A stretch of 64,000 nucleotides of DNA from Thermohalobaculum sp951813525. GTDB taxonomy: Bacteria > Pseudomonadota > Alphaproteobacteria > Rhodobacterales > Rhodobacteraceae. Position numbers and translations under genes: made by a program. The notes under the pieces are model-generated. The model saw only the letters and a program-made list of their open reading frames with translations. It was not told where the DNA came from and made no database searches. Below are positions 58,900-64,000 of the stretch, in pieces. Where the stretch lies: the NCBI GenBank assembly GCA_951813525.2, contig CATOTJ020000002.1:620001-684000 (forward strand), written 5' to 3'. Every line of letters starts with the position of its first letter. The first letter of the stretch is position 1.

Positions 58900-59928
58900 T
58901 CAGCCCGGCAGCGCTGACAGCCGTGCCGCGGTTTCGGGCATTCGGGTCAATGATGCATCCAGACGCCGCCGCCACGCAGCGCCGCGCCCGCGCGCGTCCT
59001 GATAGGCATCGGACAGCGCATCGGGGTCTTCTTCGGACAAGACCTTGATCAGGAATGCGGCTTGCTCGCGGTCCTTGCGTGCTTTCATTGCATTCGGGCC
59101 GGTTCGGCGCCGATCCGCGACGATCAATTTGTGCACGGCATAGCGTTCGGGCCGCGGCACCTGCACGAGCGCGCCATCGCGGTACAGAACCGCCGCCTGC
59201 AAGGGTTCGGCGATCAGGTAATTTAGGTGATGCAGCGCTTGTGCCTTCACACCCAGGGCGGGCAGGTCGCGGATGCCCTCGTCATCTTCAAAGGACTGGG
59301 TCAAAAATTCGACCAGCGTCTGCTGGTTCGTTTGCTTCCAACGCCAGACCCGACCCGGGTCGAGCCCGGGCACCGGTTCGAAGGAAAAGTCGTTAAAGAT
59401 GGTTTCCAGCGGGGTTTCGACGGTATCGTCCAGAACCAGCGACAATCGCTCGAAGCTTGCGATGTCCATATCCATTGTCGATGCCATCCGGTCCGAAGAT
59501 ATCCTCAGACCCAACTCGCCTTCGTACAGCCGAAAGGCCTGTGTTCCGATCAGCGTTCCGCCCAATCGGAAAACGCCAACTTTCGCGAGGGCGGACAAAA
59601 ACTGCCCGCTCATCAGATCGACAGGCATATATCCTTCCGATCGCAGCAGGCGGACCAGCCGTCGGCGCTCCCGCTCCAAGGAGCGCGATTGTCTTGCGAT
59701 CTCGGATTGGCGTTGCAGACGTTCGCGCAACTCCGCGCTGTCCTCGCCGATATATCGATCAACGGTTTTGGTTCCGATCCTGAAGTGATCGTACCAATAG
59801 GCTTTGCCGTTCACCTTTTTCCTGCGCGGCTCGCCGATCACATTCGCCATCTGACCGTCGCGCAATAGGCGCAGCAGATCGAAATAGGCGGCCTGTCCGG
59901 TCGCGGAATGGGGGCGGATTTCCGTCAT
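58900..59928 (-). CDS. GSU2403-type nucleotidyltransferase-fold protein
   Basis: A 342-residue protein with a DNA polymerase beta-like nucleotidyltransferase fold of the GSU2403 / NTP_transf_8 type. The core is GGTLIGTQAFRLYEGEL (near 141-157) followed about 15 residues later by TMDMDIAS, whose Asp-x-Asp would bind metal. A basic coiled segment (RQSEIARQSRSLERERRRLV, near 73-92) precedes it. Function is unknown; relatives include the AbiEii toxin superfamily. The start at 59928 has family-like length; an ATG at 59946 is also possible. Both sit at or inside a long inverted repeat that probably controls the gene. A region of many rare repeats upstream hints at transfer. Confidence 0.75.
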   Translation of the reverse strand: MTEIRPHSATGQAAYFDLLRLLRDGQMANVIGEPRRKKVNGKAYWYDHFRIGTKTVDRYIGEDSAELRERLQRQSEIARQSRSLERERRRLVRLLRSEGYMPVDLMSGQFLSALAKVGVFRLGGTLIGTQAFRLYEGELGLRISSDRMASTMDMDIASFERLSLVLDDTVETPLETIFNDFSFEPVPGLDPGRVWRWKQTNQQTLVEFLTQSFEDDEGIRDLPALGVKAQALHHLNYLIAEPLQAAVLYRDGALVQVPRPERYAVHKLIVADRRRTGPNAMKARKDREQAAFLIKVLSEEDPDALSDAYQDARGRGAAWRRRLDASLTRMPETAARLSALPG

Positions 59929-59957
59929 ACCCCACAAACTATACATTGTGGGGTATG
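59926..59957. promoter_or_regulatory. 12-bp-arm inverted repeat at the nucleotidyltransferase start
   Basis: CATACCCCACAA (59926-59937) and TTGTGGGGTATG (59946-59957) form perfect 12-bp arms with an 8-nt A+T-rich spacer. The left arm contains the start codon of the minus-strand gene. It is a strong candidate operator or mRNA hairpin for autoregulation. Confidence 0.65.
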
Positions 59958-59970
59958 GAGTTTCAAGATT

Positions 59971-59998
59971 TACCCCACAAAGATTCGACTGTGGGGTA
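59971..59998. promoter_or_regulatory. Second inverted repeat with the same half-sites
   Basis: TACCCCACA (59971-59979) and TGTGGGGTA (59990-59998), 9-bp arms and a 10-nt spacer. The half-sites equal those of the first repeat, whose centre is 43 bp away (about four helical turns). This suggests cooperative binding of a dimeric regulator. Confidence 0.65.
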
Positions 59999-60005
59999 TG
60001 CGCCG

Positions 60006-60461
60006 TTAAACCACCGATGCGGTCAATGTCGGGCTGGTCAGTTCCTGTTCCAGCAATTGCCGCACAACCGGCGCTGGGGCCATGGTTGTCCGTGTCGACA
60101 GATCGTAAAAAACATTCACCGCCTCGGACGTCGCAAAACAGGTTTCGCCCTGAAAGATGCCGTATCCCGTGGTGATCGACTTGTTGCCGATCCGGATCAG
60201 ACGGGCACCAACCTCGACCGACCCCGGATAGTGCAACTCGTTCAAGAAATCGATGACCACGCGCGCGAGGACAAATTCGTTCGTCTGATCGACGCTGGCC
60301 AGACGGATCACGTCGTAGACAAAGGCGGTTCGCGATGCCTCGAAATACGCGGCCAAGGCGACGTTGTTCACATGGCGCAGAATGTCCATATCGGCAAACC
60401 GGATGTGGACCGGCGTCCAGTGAATGTAACTTTCGCGCTTGGTCAGATCGAAATCGGCCAT
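60006..60461 (-). CDS. Hotdog-fold acyl-CoA thioesterase (YbgC/4HBT type)
   Basis: A 151-residue hotdog-fold thioesterase that hydrolyses acyl-CoA esters. The 4-hydroxybenzoyl-CoA thioesterase-type motif FADMDILRHVNNVALAAYFE lies near 21-40, with the catalytic Asp in it. The C-terminal GIFQGETCFATSEAVNVFYD supports the fold. The ATG at 60461 follows AAGGAG at a good distance; the open frame extends upstream only as noise. It is encoded 25 bp after the EamA transporter gene in the same direction. The CoA substrate is not known. Confidence 0.86.
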   Translation of the reverse strand: MADFDLTKRESYIHWTPVHIRFADMDILRHVNNVALAAYFEASRTAFVYDVIRLASVDQTNEFVLARVVIDFLNELHYPGSVEVGARLIRIGNKSITTGYGIFQGETCFATSEAVNVFYDLSTRTTMAPAPVVRQLLEQELTSPTLTASVV

Positions 60462-60486
60462 GAAATTCTCCTTGTCTGCGCGGCAC

Positions 60487-61386
60487 CTAGAACACGAACA
60501 GCAGGACCGCAACCACCAACGTGACGATCCCGGCATACTGTGGCGGGGTGATGCGCTCGCGGAACCAAAGGGTCGATATCAGCACGGTGAATATGACCTC
60601 GACCTGCCCAACCGCTTTGACATAGCTCGCGTTCTCCATCGCCATTGCCGTGAACCACCCAATGGATCCGGCGGCAGAAGTGACGCCGATGAAAATTGAT
60701 GGGGCAACCAGACGGGGCAGCTTGGCGAACTCGGCCCGCTCGACCGGGCGTGCCAGCAGCCAAAGACCCAGACCAATCACCTGGATCGACGTGACCATTA
60801 CGACCGACCAGGCGCCGCGCCAGATTGTCGAGCCATCGCCCAGGGTCAGTGACGCCTCGCGCAGGAAAAGATAGCTCAGGCAAAAGAAGAATGCGCTGGC
60901 CAGCCCGATCGCGGTTGCTGTCCCGGAAACGCGCTCTTCCAGCAAGGCGCCCGGTCGGCGGGCCGACAGCAGCAGGACGCCAATGACCGTCAGGACGATG
61001 GCGACCCACCCAAGCGCCGTGATCGTCTCGGAAAAGAACAGCGATCCGATGATCGCGGCCTGCATGACATCTGTCTTCGTCAGCATTGTGCCGACCGCAA
61101 AATTCGACATCCCGAACAACACAATCAGCAGATACGTGCCCAGAACCTGGCAGATGGCGGCGGCAGCACAATGAAAGAGATATTCGGCGTCAAATGTCGG
61201 CGCACCCAGACCTGTCCACCGGCTGACCAGCCACAGATAGGCCAGCATAAAGGGCAGTCCCCAAAGTGACCGCACATAGGTGGTCATCCAGGTCGACACA
61301 TGCGCGTTCAACGACTTCTGCGCTGCGGTCCGCAGCGCCTGCATCAGGCCGGCGAGCAAAGCGATGGGGACCCAGAGGAGTTCCAT
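60487..61386 (-). CDS. EamA/DMT-superfamily transporter
   Basis: A 299-residue inner-membrane protein with about ten spans in two repeated EamA halves, drug/metabolite transporter superfamily. The first half runs to about 140 (VLLLSARRP) and the second from about 155 (AIGLASAFFFCLSYLFLREA). Members export amino acids, nucleosides or small metabolites; no specificity motif is seen. The start at 61386 (MELLWVPIALLAG) begins the first span. The thioesterase follows. It is divergent from the dehydrogenase gene at 61498. Confidence 0.87.
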   Translation of the reverse strand: MELLWVPIALLAGLMQALRTAAQKSLNAHVSTWMTTYVRSLWGLPFMLAYLWLVSRWTGLGAPTFDAEYLFHCAAAAICQVLGTYLLIVLFGMSNFAVGTMLTKTDVMQAAIIGSLFFSETITALGWVAIVLTVIGVLLLSARRPGALLEERVSGTATAIGLASAFFFCLSYLFLREASLTLGDGSTIWRGAWSVVMVTSIQVIGLGLWLLARPVERAEFAKLPRLVAPSIFIGVTSAAGSIGWFTAMAMENASYVKAVGQVEVIFTVLISTLWFRERITPPQYAGIVTLVVAVLLFVF

Positions 61387-61497
61387 GGTCGTGATATGTA
61401 CCCGCTGCCCGGTCGTTCGCAGCAATTCTCTAACACGCAGGCGGCATTGCTGCGGATAGGATCAGGCCCGGAAACCAATGATCAGGGAGGCGATCCG

Positions 61498-62358
61498 ATG
61501 GAGATCGGTTTTGTCGGTGTCGGCAAGATGGGGGCGCCGATGGCGCTGCGGCTGGCCGGGGCAGGGCATGGCGTGCGCGTTCATGACCGCTCGCAGGAAG
61601 CGGTCGCCGCGCTCGCCGGGACAGGTGGCATCACGGTGGCGCCAACATTGGCCGATGCAGCCCGCGGCGCCGAAATCGTAATCACCATGCTGCCCGATGG
61701 TAAAATCGTGCGCGCGGTCGCCGAGGAACTGGCGCAGGTCATGGACGACCACGCGGCGCTGATCGACATGTCCACCTCCTACCCGCTGGAGACGACGGCG
61801 CTGCGCCAGGCGCTGCCCGAACGTCTGCACCTGGTCGATGCCCCGGTCTCCGGCGGTGTCTGGCGGGCCGAGATCGGGACGCTGACAATCATTGCCGGGG
61901 GCGACACAGACACGCTGGACCGCGTTGATCCTGCGTTGGATGCCATGGGCGATGTCGTGCGGTGCGGCGGGCTCGGGGCCGGTCACGCAATGAAGCTTTT
62001 GAACAACTACCTGTCCGCCTCCGGGCTGGCGGCAGCGTCCGAGGCGGTTCTTATCGGGCGACGTTTTGGTCTGGACCCCAACTTGATGGCCGATGTCTTC
62101 AATGCCTCGACCGGGATGAACAACGCCACCAAGGTCAAGTTACGCCAGCACATAAACAACGGCGCCTTCGCCACCGGGTTTACCATGGGACTGATGCTGA
62201 AGGACCTGACCCTTGGCCGCGATCTGGCCCAGGATCTTGGTGTACCGGCGCAAGGTCTGGGCGCGACCCAGGCGCTTTTCGAACGCGCCGTTGATGAACT
62301 GGGTCCATCGGCCGACCATTCCGAAGTGATCAAAATCCTGGACCCTGACAATCCCTGA
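61498..62358 (+). CDS. NAD(P)-dependent beta-hydroxyacid dehydrogenase (3-hydroxyisobutyrate dehydrogenase family)
   Basis: A 286-residue dehydrogenase of the 3-hydroxyisobutyrate / tartronate semialdehyde / L-threonate group. Rossmann motif FVGVGKMGAPMALRLAGAG (near 5-23), substrate-binding DAPVSGGVWRAEIGTLTI (near 117-134), catalytic Lys in GAGHAMKLLNNYLSA (near 159-173). GGGAGG lies 5 bp before the ATG. A frame open from 61300 is not real. A 10-bp tandem duplication spans its stop codon. Substrate could be 3-hydroxyisobutyrate or another beta-hydroxyacid. Confidence 0.9.
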   Translation: MEIGFVGVGKMGAPMALRLAGAGHGVRVHDRSQEAVAALAGTGGITVAPTLADAARGAEIVITMLPDGKIVRAVAEELAQVMDDHAALIDMSTSYPLETTALRQALPERLHLVDAPVSGGVWRAEIGTLTIIAGGDTDTLDRVDPALDAMGDVVRCGGLGAGHAMKLLNNYLSASGLAAASEAVLIGRRFGLDPNLMADVFNASTGMNNATKVKLRQHINNGAFATGFTMGLMLKDLTLGRDLAQDLGVPAQGLGATQALFERAVDELGPSADHSEVIKILDPDNP

Positions 62359-62368
62359 CAATCCCTGA
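62343..62368. repeat. 10-bp tandem repeat across a stop codon
   Basis: CCCTGACAAT occurs at 62343-62352 and 62353-62362, followed by CCCTGA (62363-62368). The dehydrogenase stop TGA (62356-62358) lies in the second copy. Like the repeat at 43367 it looks like slippage duplication at a gene end. Confidence 0.75.
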
Positions 62369-62446
62369 GCAAGGCCGCACCTTACCGGTCGCACCAGAAT
62401 GCCTGCGCTGATATCCTAACCCCAAGCAGGCAGCGCGGGGCATCCG

Positions 62447-63748
62447 ATGAGTACATTTACCGATATCCTGTCCTCGGTCTTTGACCGCGGTGCACGGCTG
62501 ATCGACTGGAAACCGCGCGACGGCGAGGGCGCGCTGGAAGAGTTGGCGGCCGCGCTGATGTCATCGCGCGGCGAGGCATCGGGCGTCGCCCTGGCCGGTG
62601 AGTTTCTGAGCCGCTATTCCGCCTTGGACGGCCTTGAAAAACTGGCATTGTTCCAGCATCTGGCGACGGCCTACGATCCGGACCCCCAGCAGGTTCGCGA
62701 TGCCGCTACCGCCTATGCCGATGATCCGTCGCAGGCCAATCTGCGCGCCTTCCGGGCGGTTGCTGACCCGCCCAGGCAGGAACTGTTTCGCCGACTGAAC
62801 ATGGCACCGGGCGGGACCGCGTATCTTGTCGGGTTGCGCGCCGATCTCCGCTGGGCGATGCGCGATGATCGCGGCCTTGGCCGGGTCGACGACGATCTGC
62901 GCCATCTGTTGGGTTCGTGGTTCAATCGCGGTTTCCTGGTTCTGCGCCCAATCGACTGGCAGACGCCAGCAGCGGTGCTGGAAAAAATCATCGCCTACGA
63001 GGCCGTCCACGAAATTGACAGTTGGGAGGAACTGCGCCGCCGGGTCGAACCGCCGGACCGGCGGTGTTTTGCGTTTTTTCATCCGGCAATGCCGCAAGAG
63101 CCGCTGATCTTTGTCGAGATCGCCCTGACCCGCGATATTCCGGGCTCCATTCAGGATTTGCTGAACCCGGACCGCGATATGCTGGACCCGGCCCGGGCGA
63201 AGACGGCGGTGTTCTATTCGATTTCGAACTGCCAGCCGGGGCTGGCGGGCGTCTCGTTTGGCGCCTTTCTGATCAAGCAGGTTGCCCGCGATCTGGCCGC
63301 GGAACTTTCGGCGGTCGAAACCTTTGTCACGCTGTCGCCCGTGCCGGGCCTGACCGCATGGGTGCGTGATCTGGCAAAACAGGAACCGGGTGGCGATGCC
63401 CCCCAGGTGATCGAGACCCTGAACCAACCGGGTTGGCAATCAGATCCGGCAAGTGTTGAGGCCATGCGCCCGCGCCTGACCACCCTGGCCGCAACCTATT
63501 TCCTGACTGAAAAGCGCAGTGACGGGCAGCCCTTAGACCCTGTAGCCCGTTTTCATCTGGGCAATGGCGCCGAACTGCACGCGATCAATTGGCTGGGCGA
63601 CGTGTCCGATCGCGGGATCGCGCAATCCGGCGGCATCATGGTCAACTATCACTATCGCTTGAACCGGATCGAGGCGAACCACGAAGCCTATGCCGATAAG
63701 GGCGAAGTCGCGGCAACCCGCTCGGTGCGGGCTATGCTAAAAGCGTAG
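62447..63748 (+). CDS. Malonyl-CoA decarboxylase
   Basis: A 433-residue enzyme that converts malonyl-CoA to acetyl-CoA and CO2. The helical N-terminal domain covers about 1-130 and the catalytic GNAT-like domain the rest. Landmarks: ETFVTLSPVPGL (near 288-299, active Ser), RFHLGNGAELHAINWLGDVSDRG-type segment (key RFHLGNGAELHAINWLGD near 364-381, His and Asn conserved) and IMVNYHYRLNRIEANHEAY. It is convergent with a malonyl-CoA synthetase gene, its metabolic partner: together they turn free malonate into acetyl-CoA. The ATG is preceded by a weak GGGGCATCCG. Confidence 0.94.
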   Translation: MSTFTDILSSVFDRGARLIDWKPRDGEGALEELAAALMSSRGEASGVALAGEFLSRYSALDGLEKLALFQHLATAYDPDPQQVRDAATAYADDPSQANLRAFRAVADPPRQELFRRLNMAPGGTAYLVGLRADLRWAMRDDRGLGRVDDDLRHLLGSWFNRGFLVLRPIDWQTPAAVLEKIIAYEAVHEIDSWEELRRRVEPPDRRCFAFFHPAMPQEPLIFVEIALTRDIPGSIQDLLNPDRDMLDPARAKTAVFYSISNCQPGLAGVSFGAFLIKQVARDLAAELSAVETFVTLSPVPGLTAWVRDLAKQEPGGDAPQVIETLNQPGWQSDPASVEAMRPRLTTLAATYFLTEKRSDGQPLDPVARFHLGNGAELHAINWLGDVSDRGIAQSGGIMVNYHYRLNRIEANHEAYADKGEVAATRSVRAMLKA

Positions 63749-63765
63749 GTCGCCTTCCCGCAGGC

Positions 63766-64000
63766 TCAGGCCCCTTGAAAAACGGTGCTGTGCTGATCGC
63801 GCAGCACGTTCTTTTGCACCTTGCCCATGGTGTTGCGCGGAAGTGCGTCCGCAAAAAAGACATGCTTTGGTTGTTTGAAGCGGGCGAGATCGGTCAGGTT
63901 GGCCAAGATATCGACTTCCGAGGGCGCCGCACCATCCGCCGGAACGACGACCGCGATCACGCCTTCGCCAAAATCCGGATGCGGCACACCGACGACGGCA
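63766..64000 (-). CDS. matB: Malonyl-CoA synthetase / AMP-dependent acyl-CoA ligase, C-terminal end (cut by window)
   Basis: Only the last 77 codons or so are inside the window. The visible part is the swinging C-terminal domain of an AMP-forming acyl-CoA ligase: GVPHPDFGEGVIAVVV, then FFADALPRNTMGKVQKNVLR with the catalytic Lys of the A10 motif. GVPHPDFGEGV is typical of malonyl-CoA synthetases, and the adjacent malonyl-CoA decarboxylase makes MatB the best reading. The enzyme activates malonate with ATP and CoA. The start and N-terminal domain lie beyond base 64000. Confidence 0.85.
   Translation of the reverse strand, partial: AVVGVPHPDFGEGVIAVVVPADGAAPSEVDILANLTDLARFKQPKHVFFADALPRNTMGKVQKNVLRDQHSTVFQGA

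Overview
The window looks like a chromosomal segment of an alphaproteobacterium, most likely of the Rhodobacterales (Roseobacter group). The evidence is the high G+C content, the run dusB(nifR3)-ntrB-ntrC-ntrY-ntrX ... trkA-trkH-hfq-hflX, the fused ispDF gene, an Irr-type iron control box in front of katG, and a wealth of CoA-dependent catabolic genes with Tat/ABC uptake. I saw no rRNA, tRNA, CRISPR array, insertion sequence or phage gene. Coding density is high, and many neighbours overlap by 4 bp (ATGA/GTGA).

Layout. 1-2.4 kb: the end of leuC, then leuD and a HAD dehalogenase. 2.4-9.7 kb: a MAPEG membrane protein, a TauD-like dioxygenase, and a CoA-transferase / enoyl-CoA hydratase / molybdenum hydroxylase set with a divergent SAF-domain dehydrogenase. 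9.9-19.1 kb: a tightly overlapped eight-gene minus-strand operon: BKACE (DUF849), PotA/D/B/C-type ABC importer, acyl-CoA dehydrogenase, NDP-forming acyl-CoA synthetase and serine hydrolase. It is read away from a divergent GlxA/CdhR-type AraC regulator, with a perfect 14-bp palindrome between them. 20.4-27.6 kb: DUF1185 protein and an alpha/beta hydrolase preceded by a possible 26-residue ORF, divergent from aldehyde dehydrogenase, Rieske oxygenase, luciferase-like monooxygenase, CaiD-like hydratase and carnitine-dehydrogenase-like enzyme. 27.6-31.2 kb: GcvT-like and MttB-like methyltransferases with a divergent LysR regulator. Together 10-31 kb reads as an island for uptake and breakdown of quaternary amines or betaines (carnitine or gamma-butyrobetaine-like). 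The exact substrate is inference.

31.3-39.9 kb: a creatinase-like M24 protein lacking metal ligands, an M20 amidohydrolase, aquaporin, katG, a YARHG/DUF4453 secreted protein, an acetamidase and mtnA. 40-45.5 kb: lipA, a Sel1 protein, hpt, ratA-like, and the cinA-pgpA-ispDF operon. 45.7-58.9 kb: the nitrogen two-component cluster, a PatB-type aminotransferase, potassium uptake, hfq and hflX. 58.9-64 kb: a GSU2403-type nucleotidyltransferase under two striking inverted repeats, a thioesterase, an EamA transporter, a 3-hydroxyisobutyrate dehydrogenase-like protein, malonyl-CoA decarboxylase and the end of a malonyl-CoA synthetase gene.

Main points of interest: the betaine-type catabolic island and its candidate operators, a probable frameshift at the 3' end of the ABC binding-protein gene, the quadruple TACCCCACA half-sites near 59.95 kb, the Irr box before katG, the small ORF before the alpha/beta hydrolase, and the contrast between an intact NtrC GAFTGA loop and a missing one in NtrX.
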